From Fragilaria crotonensis (lineage: Eukaryota > Bacillariophyta > Fragilariophyceae > Fragilariales > Fragilariaceae): a stretch of 64,000 nucleotides of DNA. The notes under the pieces were generated by a model. It saw only the letters and a program-made list of their open reading frames with translations, did not search any database and was not told the origin of the DNA. Of the stretch, positions 1 through 12,240 are shown piece by piece. Made by a program: the position numbers and the translations under genes. The stretch is from NCBI GenBank assembly GCA_022925895.1, contig JAKSYS010000282.1, positions 1 to 64,000 on the forward strand. Direction: 5' to 3'. How positions within the stretch are numbered: position 1 is the stretch's first letter; every line of letters starts with the position of its first letter.

Positions 1-737
1 ACTTGAAACGAGCTTGCCGGAGAAAAGTGCGTTAGAGGTAAGTCTTATTATTGGGCTCATAACCAGTCGAAGTACACGGCGTGATCAAGGCTGCGTACTA
101 GTTCGTAGAAATCCGGGTTGGTCAAACTTAGAGTTTTAATTCAGTGTTGTTTAACTTATGAGCTTATTTCTAGGTTTCACTTTGGAAGGAACCAATTCAA
201 TCCAGGTCGATTGAATCTTGCCGATCTACTTTCGCGAAGTTAGAGGGTTGTGGGAGTGAACATTCAAAGCCTTCATCCCACTGATAAGGGCATTGAAATG
301 TCAGCTCCAACTCCGCCGTCTGGCGAATTGACGATCACAACAACTGTTGCAACATGGCCAGACTTAGCCAACATGATGGGGACACATGTTGGAAATTAGT
401 TCAGCACATGAAGGGAAATTGCAGTTGAATTGCACTGGGTTAATGTGGACAAATTGGTGTTGTAGAAAAGGAGGTTATGAGGGCGGAAAGCAGTCCGGGA
501 CAACTGTAGTTTTCGTACTGGCGAATCGCCGTATACAGTTGGCGTGAGAAACTTCGTATCCAAAGCCGGATGGGACTCAGCTGGCGGGGACGAAAATTCA
601 ACGTCAATAACGGCACAATAACAGCTGTTAGCTGCTGTACCTTGACTCTCCGTCCTTGAGACTGGTAGTGTTGTGTTTTTTGGGGGAAAAATGAATTTTG
701 AACAGGAGTTTAAGAAAATCCCGCAGTTTTAAGTATT
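1..737. other. Intergenic, no gene seen
   Basis: No open frame with recognisable protein sequence on either strand, no RNA gene and no repeat pattern that I can support. Confidence 0.5.
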
Positions 738-2474
738 TTGTTTAGATCATTTTTCCCGAATTCCCCCCACAACGAAAACAAAGCAATTGCGTTGATTGGA
801 TCTGGAGAGATACGAAACTCAACCATGGTGGTGCTCAAAGTTAACCGCTCGCGTCTTTGGTGCCGCGCCGAGCAAGTGGCAACCCTTGACAATTTTGCTT
901 CGACATCCGATGGTTCTTCCACTGGCATTCCGCGGCGCTCGAAAAGTTTGGCCAAATCGTGTGAATGGGTCTGTCTTTATCCATGGTTCTCCCGGTGCCG
1001 ACAGTGGCGTGCGTCTCAAATTCTTCGCTCCGTCGGGATCGAGCTATCGCTTTGCGCGCATGCTGCCATGGGAGCATCGTATGCGATACATAAGAGTGAA
1101 ATTCTTCAACGCCGGCTACCATTTCGTTTCAAACATCTGACGACAGCCATCAGACGGCACACGTCGATGGAGACCAAGTCCTTTTGGACCTTCGAGACGT
1201 CACCTACGAGGAATCGTATCTCCCTTGGTTAATGCGGACTCTCTCCTGGATCAAGTTGGTGTTGAAATGATCCACGTTCTCAGCTTGCCAATTAACCTCG
1301 CAATCGCCGGTCGGCCTAAGTCTGCGATTCAACTCCACTCCAAGTATTGCAAAGTGGTGAAAAACCCGTACGCGCCCAAACTCTTCCAAAACAACTGCAT
1401 GTTCGCGGGAGAAACATCAGGTCTCTACCTATATTCTCCTGTCGGTTCCAATTGGTCTGCCGACGTGGATGAATTGGGCAGATACGAATGTCGCCAATTC
1501 CCCGAAAATCTGGATATCCGGAGGATCCGGCGACAGAATTGCCGCTGCCGCGCTGGCGGTGTACTTGTCACGGCGCCACCATCTCGCGCCCACAAGGCCG
1601 GACGATGGCGTGTGGAAGTTTCGACAGGAACTGCCATGGCACGCCCATCGATTATTACGATTCAGAATATTGATGACGATAAGGAGAACAATACGGTGTC
1701 GTTGCAATGTGGAGCAGAGTCGAAATCGATTCTGAAGAAGAAATGCAGGTTTAGTTCTTGGTTATCTTCCCATGCGAATCTTGGAGCGAACCTCTGTTCG
1801 TCCCCACAATCTACTAACGATTAGACGTAGCTACAATGGCTTTCCACAATTTGACACTTGGCAAAGATCTGTTCGGTACTTCCCGACGTTTGATTCAGTA
1901 AACTCTCCCAACGTCGATCTTCCGGTGGCGCTGGAACGGGCCGGGCCAACGTCGTTACGACAGTCGCCGACGTGGTAAAGGCTGCCACGGCTGGCAATTT
2001 CGGTCTCCACGTGTCAGGGCAACGTTTGTTGCAAATGAGCCAACAGTGCAGCGGCAAACCCCTGATCGTGATAGTACGTTGCTCCTCAGGTTGAACGAAC
2101 CGGAACCATATCACGGCCGGCATTGCTGACAATCAATTCAAGCGCGCAGCTTCTTCGAGCCGTTCTTGCTCTCGACGAACCATTGACAAGGGCGATTGTC
2201 GTCTGAAGTATGCGTTGTCCAGCATAGACACGCCTTCGAGCAAAACGTCATTTTGGTTGGTGGTTGTGAGTGCACCACGTTTGGTGGGTTCTCCTTTTGG
2301 ATCGGTACATATCAGACAGATGCCTCCCATGTTATGATTATAGGAGGAACCACCGAGTTGTCGTTCTTGTGTCTGTGTCGCACGGATAGCCGATTGTCTC
2401 GAGTTTCAAGACGATGGAATAGGAAGCTTTATGGGTCGAGTGGACTGTCAACGATGATAGCGAGATTGATGTAA
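738..2474 (+). pseudogene. Possible decayed or frame-broken protein gene
   Basis: Protein-like stretches occur in all three plus-strand frames and replace one another. One reads FIHGSPGADSGVRLKFFAPS around 975-1040. Another is an acidic stretch reading DGDQVLLDLRDVTYEE around 1164-1215. Others are DRIAAAALAVYLSRRH near 1530-1580 and IDDDKENNTVSLQCG near 1668-1715. No frame stays open for more than about 200 codons, and no family is recognised. It could be a real gene with several indels, a pseudogene or chance open frames. The plus strand is preferred because the acidic and glycine-rich stretches look most protein-like there. Confidence 0.25.
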
Positions 2475-3712
2475 ATACTAATGAGAACCCAGGTCAAGGT
2501 TGTTGTCAACACTCGGTGCTCTGTGAATGAATGAAGGCAAAATGAAGCAGGGATGTTATACTTGGGCTTGCGGCACACGTACATGCATGTCGTGCAGCAT
2601 ACCTTTACAGAGCTTATAGTCTTCTACCGTAGACCTACTTGACGCATTGCTTTCAACAACTGGTGTATGAAATAAAGGTACAAGTACGTTGTACTGTACC
2701 AGCACGTACCATAGTATCACAGTACTGAGTACGAGAACATAGGTAGTAGTACAGCAGCTGTGTTTGTATGGGTACAGATAGTACAGTAGTTTTGCCGTCT
2801 TACCGTCATCCGCGATCAATCGTACTGGTACTGGAGCACAGCACAAGTAAATAACCTACAAACTCCTTATTCCTTGCATTACCTATACAGAGATACAAAT
2901 AGTCCTCGAGACTCGAGACCCGAGACCCGAGTGCTCTAATGAAGGGCGAGCGACTCCAGACTCCAGAGGGATGGTAATTTCGTATGTTAGGTGTATAATG
3001 TGTGATGCACGGACGTCGAGAATGAGGGCAACGCGCAACCAAATTGGAATATCATTCTGGTAGTGATCAGTCGGAAAGTTAGAGGCCCTACTGGACCCTA
3101 CTCTAGCTAGAGGTCTTGTAGTAGTGGGCCACAATCCACAATCCCAATCAACACAGTTATTACGGCAGATATTTTACTTTCATGAGACCCAAGAGGTACT
3201 GTGCGATACCTTTTCAGCAGCAGCAATCTTCTCATCCATTGCGAAGGATTTCCTTCCGCAAGTTTGTTATTTCTGGAATCTTCAAGTATACACAATTAAA
3301 GCTAAAACATGAAATCATCCCTGGCGAACTGTGAGTTCGACCAAAGTTTACGAGAAAGGACATCACAACTTTGTAGCCAGCCAATCCCAGACTACCCAGC
3401 ATGTAAGACGCAGTTTTACTTACTTGTAGACCGGCCATTACGATGAACGTCCCTCACAGCAAGAGTGTTTGCTTCGTCCATGTACATACTCGGAGCTAAT
3501 TCCTTCACCTCATCGAGGCAAACCAAAATTCAACAACAGTACCGGCAACAGTAAAAATTTGAGGATGTTGCGACAGTGAACGCAGCGGTGCTGGTGATAG
3601 TGGTGTTGGTAGTGACTATTATCTTTTGTGAGAGATGCAACGCTGCTTTCATTGACTCTTTTGGTTTAAAGCTATAATGGAACAAACGACTATACTCCAC
3701 GCATCGCAGCGT
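2475..3712. other. Intergenic with GTAC-rich palindromes
   Basis: No supported gene. Between about 2680 and 2790 there is a cluster of GTAC-centred short palindromes (AGTACTG, GTACCA, CGTACC), the same kind found in several other spacers of this window. A CTCGAGACTCGAGACCCGAG run lies at about 2911-2930. Open frames on both strands are short and do not look like protein. Confidence 0.5.
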
Positions 3713-4382
3713 CTAACTCCAAAATGGATCTTCTGTTTCTGACAGCCCTTCCATATTGGCCGAAGCAAAGTCGGGTGTGTTGGGGAGAAGCACATCCGCA
3801 AGATCGACCTCGATGCCACCCTTCTCTCGCCACTGCGCAATTTATGTGTTAGAATATGAGATAGTACATAAAGCATTTATTCTCGTCGAGAAACAACGTA
3901 CCTGTCCCTCAACATTGTAGAATAATCTTGATTTCGGTGTCATCACGTGCACCATAACGCTACCATAGTCTAGGACCATCCATCCAGAATCTGCGGTTCC
4001 TGCGGTTCTAATAATGCCAAACTTCTCTTCGACCTCTTCCATAATTGCTGCAACAATGGCTTGATTTTGCGGTCGAGAGTTACCGCTCAGAAATACCATG
4101 AAGGACGTCAGAGTCGAAATTTGGGCAACTTGGCAGACCAACAATATCTTCCTTTTCTTCCATCGCCCGCCTTGGCGATAGTTCGGACAAGATCCAAATC
4201 GTCGGTCAAATCCGGCATGTCGCCAACGACGCTAGCTGGTCCCTTTTCCATGAATTCGGTTTGTTGCTCGTGGCGCGCTTGTCATGCAATGCCATAACCT
4301 TCCGTTTTGGATAAGAGCATGATGGGACCCACGCAGTTGCAACCCCGAGGATCAGTGCGAGGAAGATTCTTAAAGGTGACAT
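3713..4382 (-). CDS. rsfS: Plastid-targeted RsfS/Iojap ribosome-silencing factor
   Basis: RsfS/Iojap proteins bind ribosomal protein L14 of bacterial-type ribosomes and block subunit joining. The core reads ISTLTSFMVFLSGNSRPQNQ, then GWMVLDYGSVMVHVMTP and FYNVEGQ, as expected for the family (LDYG.VVVHV.TP...FYDLE). The chosen ATG at 4380-4382 opens a signal peptide (MSPLRIFLALILG) ending in VATA-WVP, which resembles the diatom plastid cleavage motif, so import into the plastid is inferred. A GT-AG intron of 69 bp lies at 3833-3901 (phase 0). The last exon encodes WREKGG...DPFWS and stops at 3713-3715. The frame breaks about three times: near 4285, near 4155 (AGAAAAGG) and near 4135 (CTGCCAAG). 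These are probably 1-2 nt assembly indels. Confidence 0.85.
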
Positions 4383-4867
4383 GATAGAACTTTCTATTTC
4401 CTGAGTAAGTCCGAAAGAACTGTCGTATTCGGTTGTTGTTCGATGTGTGTGTGTGATGCAATGCATCATCAAATTGTCGATTGTTCTGCTGAAAGCATGA
4501 ATTCGGGCGGCGGACAGGTGTTTGTGTTGGTGGCTATCCTGATAGCAGATGGCAGTCACTGGTCTACCGGTACCGGTACCTGGTACCTGGTACGAGTAGT
4601 TGCGAATACATGAACTCGGAGTACAGTAGCCATGTCTGCGATCGGCTTAGTCCGACATTACCAACGATACTGGAGTACTACTCTTGAACTCCAGTACTGC
4701 ACTCTAGACTACTGAGTACTTGATACTTGATACAGTTCTAAAAGTACCGGTAGTCCCCAACTTCCGCTCGGATAAAAATGACCCAGTGGTGCAAGCCGAT
4801 ACCCAGCGACACCTCATAACTGTTAGCGCAGCGTTGCGTTTTCTTGTTTCCCTTTACTATATCGACA
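4383..4867. promoter_or_regulatory. Divergent spacer with GTAC/ACCGGT palindromes
   Basis: Shared upstream region of the divergent RsfS (minus) and AP sigma (plus) genes. Positions 4560-4600 hold tandem CCGGTACCGGTACC and CTGGTACC palindromes. Positions 4665-4745 hold repeated GTACT/AGTACT and TGATACTTGATAC motifs. The promoter role is inferred from position only. Confidence 0.35.
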
Positions 4868-5546
4868 ATGAACAATAATAACAACAGCGACGATACCAAA
4901 AAGGGAGCATGCGGGTGGCATTTCATGGTCCTCATGAGCCGTCAGGGCAAGATTCGTTTGAGTGAATTCTTCTCGTCGTTCAGCGAAAGCGAGAGCGACG
5001 CATTCTACGTGACATTGCCGCGGACGTCTTGCCTCAGGCTCCTAAAATGTGCAATATTATTGAGAGGAACCTACAAGTTTGTCTACCGACGATATGCTTC
5101 TCTCTATTTTGTTGCCGGAGTTCCGCTGGAGATGAACGAGTTGCTGGTGTTGGAGCAGATTCACCTCTTTGTGGAAGCCTTGGACGGATACTTCAATTCA
5201 GGTGAGTGAAATACAAAATTAAATTTTGAAATACGGAAATACCATGCTCACCCCAATCCGACAGTTTGTGAACTCGACTTGGTCTTTTCCTACATAAGTC
5301 TCTCCTCATTTTATTCGAAAATGTTTATTGGTGGCATGGTTTGTGAATCCAGCAAGAGAAGTACTGAAGCAAATTGTCGAAGCAGAAGAGTTGGTGGAGG
5401 AAATGACCAAACCGGGTGAAGATACTGCTTCCCAGCTTGACGATGGCCTTTCTTTCCAAGAACAGTTTCAGTTGGGACGCAAGCGGTCGCCGAACCCAGG
5501 GAGGACCAGCCAGATAGGTTTGAGACGGTGCTACTTCCCTGTTTGA
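4868..5546 (+). CDS. Clathrin adaptor complex sigma subunit (AP-1 sigma-like)
   Basis: Small subunit of an AP clathrin adaptor complex, acting in vesicle coat assembly at the trans-Golgi network or endosomes. Diagnostic sequence: HFMVLMSRQGKIRLS at the N-terminus, YKFVYRRYASLYFVAGV, NELLVLEQIHLFVEALDGYF, then CELDLVF and VLKQIVEAEELVEEMTK. This most resembles AP-1 sigma, though the exact AP class is inferred. One GT-AG intron runs from 5211 (gtgagt) to about 5264 (ccgacag) and splits the conserved FNS/VCELD segment. Start ATG 4868-4870 is used; the ATG at 4928-4930 (just before VLMSRQGK) is an alternative. Frame breaks occur around 4990-5060 (an alternative frame reads ILRDIAADVLPQAPKMCNII, the expected sequence), around 5290-5330 (HKSLLILFE) and near 5350. 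The C-terminal end beyond about 5430 is uncertain. Confidence 0.82.
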
Positions 5547-6035
5547 TGTTGATGGTTTCGACAATCGGAAAATCAATGCAGATGCTGATATCTTCTGCAT
5601 CAATGCCAACCAAATACAAGGTGCCGTTTGAGCTCAGGGATGTGACATATACAACTATAGCAATAGCATCTCACTGAAATACGTCATTCTAGTTTAGCAT
5701 ACAACAGTCATGCCAAAATGGCGTTGGTACCGGTTGTATCATACCTTGGTGGCCGACGATCGTCGCCCTAACCCAAGTGGTGCTTGCCGACAGACATTTC
5801 CCGTCACGGAGAGGAGGACCCTTCGCTGTGTGCATTCACTGAACATAGCAAAATCTGTTGTTTGCTGCTAATGTAGTAGCCTTGAAAGCCAAAGGAGCTC
5901 GTTAACTTACGTTGGGCTATGATTCCCTGACTCGTCCGTGATGGCGGCCTCTCAATAGTTCCTTCATCGAGACTTGACTCCGAATGGTGCTTGTTGCGCC
6001 TCCAGATAACTCGGCGCACAGTACAGAGGACGTCC
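5547..6035. other. Intergenic between convergent genes
   Basis: 3' region of the AP sigma gene and of the DUF445 gene, which converge here. No recognised gene. Short antisense open frames do not resemble proteins. Confidence 0.5.
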
Positions 6036-7313
6036 TTACATGCCTGCATCGATCTTTGCATCAACCGTTGAAGCGGAACCAGGAGATTTGTCCAGTCTCA
6101 AGCCCTGTTGAATCAACCCTGCCGCAAATCCGAGTGCAGCACCGGCTAATATCAAGGTAAGCTCATCTTCTTCAAAAATAGGATGCAAAACGCGTTCAAA
6201 CTGCGCACTCGTCATTTGCTCCATTTTCATCCTCAGCGACGATTCCAAGCCGAGAGCTTTGTTCATGTACTCATATAAAACTGGAACATGCAGAGGCAAC
6301 TTGGCGAGCGCTTCCCTTGTTGCCAAAGCAATCGCTTCGGGTTCAGGGGTGTAGTTCAAGACGCCGGTGCTGACTTTGGTCATAAAGGCACCAAAATGCG
6401 AACCAAAGAGAGCTGCGAACTTTGGATCCGACAAGATGCTCTGCCACAATTCATGCGCATTCAGAATTTTGTTGGCAAAGCTCGAAAACTCCTTGGCGAC
6501 TTCCGGTTGCCGACGTAGGAACTGCCCTTGCAGAATGAAAGGTCGAATTTTGTTGGATACACGGGTTCAAAGATCCACTTGAGCGCCAACCAATTCGTCG
6601 CTAGTCCTACGATGGCACCGCCAATCGACAGGGACCACGGATTCTCCCAAACCAAGGCAACAGCCATCTGAATCAACCCTAGCAGAAATCCGAACCAAAG
6701 TCCAGAATTAGTGAGAAAATCCAATTCTTTTTGCCCACATTTACGAAACAATTGTCCCAACAGAGTACGATCGGTCAGCATTTGATCCACGACGCACTTT
6801 TGGATGTCAAAAATAGAATCAATGTTCTTCTGCATAGCCTTGACCAAATTCTGAATGAAATCTCGATTGTACACTTGAAGTATCTCTTGCGACGATTGAG
6901 GCAAACCGCCATAGACAGCTTCTGGCAAGAAGGATACAAACGACGGCAATGGCAAGTCCTGCAGGACTTGTTGCACCACAAGCGGCACGCGTGGTGCGAG
7001 TAAGTTGGCTATTCTCGCTGGCGACAATCGAGCAAACACTTCCTTGACACTCAACAGTTGACTCGTCACCATATTTACCATGACGATGCTCATAGGGCGA
7101 GTTTTGCAAGGAACGATGCCTTGCCATCCCAAAAGGCCTAAGGGAATCTCAGGCCTTCGGTAAAGTGGGATACCCCAAAATTGAATGGGGTAAAAATCAT
7201 TTGCACAGCCATCAATTGGTGATCCATCCCACGAGCGCAGCAACGACCGGAATCATGAGATAGGTTCCAGGACGCGCTTTGAACTTGGCTACGGCTTTTG
7301 TAAATACATTCAT
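6036..7313 (-). CDS. DUF445 family membrane protein
   Basis: DUF445 proteins are membrane proteins of unknown biochemical role, known mainly from bacteria and algae. The product starts with MNVFTKAVAKFKARPGTYL (ATG at 7311-7313), then a membrane segment MIPVVAALVGWITN that matches the family's N-terminal hydrophobic G-W-x-TNW motif. It continues with PLGLLGWQGIVPCKT (family LGWQGIIP), a central helical region, and a second hydrophobic hairpin ending GGAIVGLATNWLALKWIFEPV, a repeat of the TNWLA motif. The C-terminal part (LWQSILSDPKFAALFGSHFGAF, then ILAGAALGFAAGLIQ) is a third hydrophobic segment. At least two frame breaks are visible: near 7215-7190 just after WITN, and near 6550-6460 between the two long open stretches. 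If joined it would be about 425 residues. It diverges from the gene at 8014. Confidence 0.8.
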
Positions 7314-8013
7314 TTTGCGCGGGTGATAACTTTCACTGTTTTTCGAGATAGAAAGCAGAGGATGAGCATCGCGGTGAGTTCGAATTGATTTTGGAGCGGC
7401 TTGTTGTTGATTGGGAGAGCGAGATCACGTGAAGGCAAAGGAGTCATAAAGGCATGGAGGGGTATTGTTGCAGATACCACAGAGCAAGGAATGCCCACAA
7501 TAGCTTCATCGTCAACCAAAGGCCGCTTTTCCGTGTGCAAATGTGATGGACAACCTGAGCTACCGATAGTCGGCACTCGGCACTCGGCACCTTGTGTGAA
7601 GTGCGAAGCATGAAATATGTACATGTACTTCCGTACATGCATCTTGTACGTAGCGTGTACGTTTAACCAGCTCGAATTGGGGTGGGGTATCTGCCCATGC
7701 GCTTTGAAGTTGGAATGTTGGAATCGCAAATCGCAATATCTATCCATATTCCATATATGCATATGCATACGTCGTATATAACTAAAACAACTTGACCAGG
7801 TATTCATACTTGTACTTTACTGGAGTACTGGTAACGAAATAACAACACCTCAATGCAGTACATTTTCAAACGTCAAATCACGGCCCCACCGTGCTTTTTG
7901 GACCCTCGGATCCACCATCGACGTTCACCACAAAACCAACGAACTTGACATCGTCCCTTCGAAATTGTCGCCTTCGCAGACTTCTTCCAAGTCACTCAAC
8001 ACATTAACACAAC
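7314..8013. other. Divergent intergenic spacer
   Basis: Upstream region of the DUF445 gene (minus) and the Nup88-like gene (plus). Contains TGTACATGTACTTCCGTACATG around 7618-7638 and ATATGCATATGCAT around 7753-7768, both palindromic. No gene seen. Confidence 0.4.
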
Positions 8014-10241
8014 ATGCCACGCTTTGGTTTGGATCAGTCACCTCGGGAAGTCGAAAGATACAACCCTGGTACAACTTCGTCGTTGCCGTCACCGTTGCTA
8101 ACCTGTTTGTCACCTGATGGCCGTTCCATCCACCTCCTTCACAACAATCGCATTGAAACGCATGCTTTGCCGCTCGCTGGAACATCAGAAGACGCAACAC
8201 GAGTCCCCGTCATTTCTACCAAACTTCCTCCTTATGTGGATCATGACGGCGTGGTGGAACTTGTCTGCGTCGAAGGAGATTCCATGCCACTTCCAGTAGT
8301 TCGGGAGGGTCATTCCAAGCTGTTGCTTCTACCGTTACTCTGCGTTTATACTCGGCATGCTGTTTTTCTTTTGAAAATCGGTTATAGCGACGATGCTGAT
8401 TCGGAGCGAGACGAAATTGAGGGCGAGATATTGGAACTGAAACAACCCTTTGAGGGTATCTCTACCCTCCAGCAATGTCATTCGAGGTTCGACCAGCACC
8501 ACATCGGCGCCTGGGATATGTTCCATTCGAACATCCTGGAAGTTTGGCAGCCTTGGTGTCTCATGGCGATGGGGAGGCGTGCCTTCTCTTGTATCATGCC
8601 AAATCGCAAGATGTGTCCGAACCACTCACGTTTCCAGCGTCAGAAGCAGTATTTGGGGAACCTGAATATACGGACTTTTGCTTTTGTCAATCAAACGCGC
8701 TGACCCTCCTCGTATCGCTGTCCATTCATCTCGTTAAATCGAACGGTGAAGTTTGGGGTGCATCGCCGATTCTCTTTGACGGGTGTATGGTCCCAACTGA
8801 CTCCTTTGAGAAAGCATATTCGTTGCTGGAGGAATATTCTCTTGAACTTGACGATGCAAAGAAGCGACAGTGCCGTGCCGCGATGTATTTTCTAAATGAA
8901 TCTTTTGTTGAACAGGCTGATGATTACATGGTGGCGCGATTGCATAGTGGAAACCCCAATAGATCAACGCTTTGGCCAGTTCAATTGCAGGGTCCACTAC
9001 TGGAGGGTGGAGAAATGTCTTCCGTCGCAACGTTGGAACCCTTCCTTGCCCGCAATTTGGTGGGGTTCGCCATGGCAGGCGCTGGAGGAGTCAACTCTGT
9101 CACAGCGCCGACCATGCTCCTGCCGCTATTTGCCCTTGAGAGTCGCAACTATGCTCCACCATGCATAAAAGTGGTCGAGCAGATTCCGGATTTGGCTTGC
9201 ACTGCGTTGGTTCGAGATCCAGTTTTGGATACCGTAATTCATTGTATCACGGACCGGGGCGTCGCGACTTTGACCAGTCATGCACTTCGCCATTTTTCAG
9301 AGTCGCTTGAGGACCCAGCGGTGCCACCGCCGCAAGCGACGAAGGGATGGATGACCGTTGAGTTAACCGATGACGTTGGCATACAGGGCGCCGTCGTTAG
9401 CGGTGACGCACATTTGGGGCATGTTTTGGTGGTTTACATGTCCACAGGTCATTTGTCAGCGATAAACCTGACAGAAACAAGAATTCGATTCGAAGATTTG
9501 CTCCAATCCCCACCAACCACCAATCCGCCCAAAAAGGATGAAGCGTTACAGACCATGGAGGCTACGCCCGCCTTTCACGAACAGTTGGGACTTATTGTAG
9601 ACAAGATCGAAGCCGGTCTACTGGGTATGTCGAAAATGGTCGGGAGTGCAACGCATCCCAGAGATTTGGATGCTGGTCTCTTGGCATCTGCGCTGTCGGT
9701 GCGCCAGAGATGTGAACAGGACTTGATTGTTCACCTGAAGTACCTTCGACGAATGAGTGCCATTAGGAAGTCAGAGCTCAAGAATGTCCTGAAATTGCAG
9801 GCCGCGCAACTACAGGCTATTCAAGAATCCCTGAAGGTGGCGAAGTCGAAGCGAAATGCAATTCGGGAAAGAATGGTGCTGAGCGAAGCTAAATCTCGCC
9901 AATTGGCCGCGCGTTGCTCGTCTGTCCTACAAGACAGTATTGACCTTCGTCCAGCCTTGACTCAGGCTGATATGCAATACTTCGCCTCGCTTTATCGAAT
10001 GAAAGCTCAGTGTGACGAATGGGAAAGCAAGGTGGGTCAGCTATCTCACGATGCACACGCGTTGGACGCTGCGGCTGCGTACGATCATGTTGAGTTGGAA
10101 CCCAATCAGGCGCGAAACATACGGACACTACTACGAGGTCAAATGGATTTGATCGCACAAGCCAACGAAAGAGTCCGGGCAACACAAGATTTGCTGGGTG
10201 AACTTGGGCAGCAATCTGGCGTTGCTGGTGGAGGGGAATAG
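8014..10241 (+). CDS. NUP88: Nup88/Nup82-like nucleoporin
   Basis: About 740 residues once a single frame break is allowed. The N-terminal two thirds are beta-strand rich (LLTCLSPDGRSIHLLHNN, then LGYVPFEHPGSLAALVSHG, then ALTLLVSLSIHLVKSNGEVW), consistent with a beta-propeller. The C-terminal third, from about position 9570, is helical and charged with heptad spacing (LKYLRRMSAIRKSELKNVLK; LQAIQESLKVAKSKRNAIRE; ANERVRATQDLLGELG), i.e. coiled coil. A propeller followed by a coiled coil is the layout of Nup88/Nup82, which sits on the cytoplasmic face of the nuclear pore. The family call rests on architecture and weak similarity. The frame changes by 1 nt near 8460-8480 (between GISTLQQ and VRPAPHRRL). 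Stop at 10239-10241. Confidence 0.6.
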
Positions 10242-11341
10242 TAGGACAAAGCTCCAGCGCTGAGAATCTTAATCATTCTAGGCTAGTGATCAGCTGTCAT
10301 GAGGCACCTGTTGCTACGTCGAGCAGGCGAAACGATCCTAATGTCCATCGCTCAGAAGCGAGTAGGTGAACTCCGATTGCATGCACCGTCACCGTGTAGC
10401 TTTGGTCGAATACGGATATGGCATATGCACCGCAAACCTTAGCTCTCCTAATCGGGCATACTACAGTACCTGATAGCTATCGTAGCAAATATCGGTTAGA
10501 GAATAACAAGCAACGTAAAGCGCTGAGATGACAGCGGACGACCCGCAAATGAAGGTTTTTGCGTTAAATGCGGGTACTATAACTCCGATCACTTCCGCTG
10601 CCGCTCGAATACGCGCTTTGCCTTCATGTGTAGTGTGCTGTTCGTTGCCATTCGGTGGTGGTGTATAAAATCACCATGGTTTAGGACATCAATCTAGTTT
10701 TGCCGTGTCGAGGATTCGCAACTTGGCGAGGATGCTGAAGCTTGACGTTCAGAACGCGGATCGTTATCTTGGGATGGATTATGAAATCCAACTCGTCCGA
10801 CACGATACCTTCATGCGCGGTTTGTTGTTCTCCTCATCAATTGTGCAAGACTGTAACAGCATGACATAATTTGGACGTACGATTCTAGAGAACGTCCATG
10901 TCCAAACGACATTTTCCTGCCATTAGTTGGCAGCAATGCAATCCGAGTGAACGTTACTGGAGAGTTGGACAAGGGTGCACCCTAGGCGCATTGCAGGCCC
11001 GGACGCTGATAACATTGCAATCTCAAGGTTGTTCTGTGATCGGTGTCCCACAACCCATTGCTGCTCTAGGACGATGATATACACGTCTTCCGAACTAGAC
11101 CATCTCGCTCATATCTCCAGATCAAAATGCAGTTCTGATGGCAAGGGCAATTTACTGCTTAAAGGACGCCTTCTACCAGTTCTTGCGCAGCACTGTAGCG
11201 TGGATTATCGCTCGGACGAAAAGCTACGCACCGCATACAACCAAGATTTCAAGGAGAATCTCATCATTGATATGGAATCTTACATGCATCTTTGCTACGA
11301 TATGCGAGGAACACACCTACAAAGACTTTCCAAACCACTTC
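10242..11341. other. Intergenic, no gene seen
   Basis: Downstream of two convergent genes. Open frames at 10975-11433 on the plus strand are antisense to, or overlap, the 3' part of the CRAL-TRIO gene and do not look like protein. No repeat or RNA gene supported. Confidence 0.45.
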
Positions 11342-12240
11342 TCAACCGACCACTGGTGGATCAAATTCAACTGGCCATACATCATTCTTGCCTCCAAAAC
11401 GAACGGGTAGGTTTTCCTCAGAGATGTGCTTGAATAATCGCATCCGCTCCTTTTCCTCGTGCGTGGAACAATGAAATCCATTTTGTTCACCACGCTTGGG
11501 TAGCAACGGACGACAAACACGCCAAGGGATTTGTATCCACAACGGTGGATCGCATATGAATATACCCTCCAACATTTGCGGGTAACAATCTTCCATCACA
11601 CCCATGGCAGCTCCGTCACGCTTCAGATTTTCATGAGAAATGCTCGACATCGAAAAACCGCCCATGTCCATAAGACGAACAGACTTGGTCAATCGACCGG
11701 TCGTTCGAGTAACGAAGTCTACCCACTGAAATGACCATTCGCTGATAAAACGATAAGAAGGCAACCAGACAGATTCGTCGACATTCTTGACCAGCGCATG
11801 CTGGTCGATACCAGCATATCGAAGGAAACCGATAACTCCGCGTTTCGCATCAGGTACAACGAACTTTGCCGCATCTTCTGACAGATACTTATTGTACTCC
11901 ACAACATTTTTGTCCTTGCAGCGTTTGCCCATAGGTTCACCGCGAATATCATGCTCATCTAACTTGTGCTCCTTGCGAAAAACAAGCGTCGTCTTTGCTG
12001 CTTTGAGGGCGACCTTTGTATGCTTCTTATGACTCAAAAGAGAAGAAGGATCCAAAGATCATCGTGTTTGTCAGCGACGTAAAGTGGTTCTGACTGCAAC
12101 TCCTGCTTCATTTGATCAATAATTTTGCGGTTTTCACTGATGAGATCCTTAACAGAAGGTCGCTCATCATACTCATTGAGGAGTGGGATGGGATCAGCAA
12201 TGGCGACATCAACGCCTTTCATCCAAGGCCAGCTCGTCAT
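11342..12240 (-). CDS. CRAL-TRIO (Sec14-like) lipid-binding domain protein
   Basis: CRAL-TRIO proteins bind and transfer phospholipids or other small hydrophobic molecules in the cytosol. The likely start is the ATG at 12238-12240 (MTSWPWMKGVDVAIADPIP). An upstream in-frame start at 12387 is possible but its sequence is not conserved-looking. The N-terminal helical CRAL-TRIO-N part reads DDLWIL...SHKKHTKVALKAAKTTLVFRKEH. The lipid-binding domain follows: SEWSFQWVDFVTRTTGRLTK, RLMDMGGFSMSSIS, DCYPQMLEGIFICDPPLW and the end RLFKHISEENLPVRFGG. Frame breaks lie near 12050 (DDLWIL/LLSHKK) and as a compensating pair near 11470-11440, where the alternative frame reads NKMDFIVPRT. Stop at 11342-11344. 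Confidence 0.8.

Noticed and set aside
5804-6064. 86-codon minus-strand frame downstream of DUF445
   Set aside because: No recognisable domain, overlaps the 3' end of DUF445, no conserved features.
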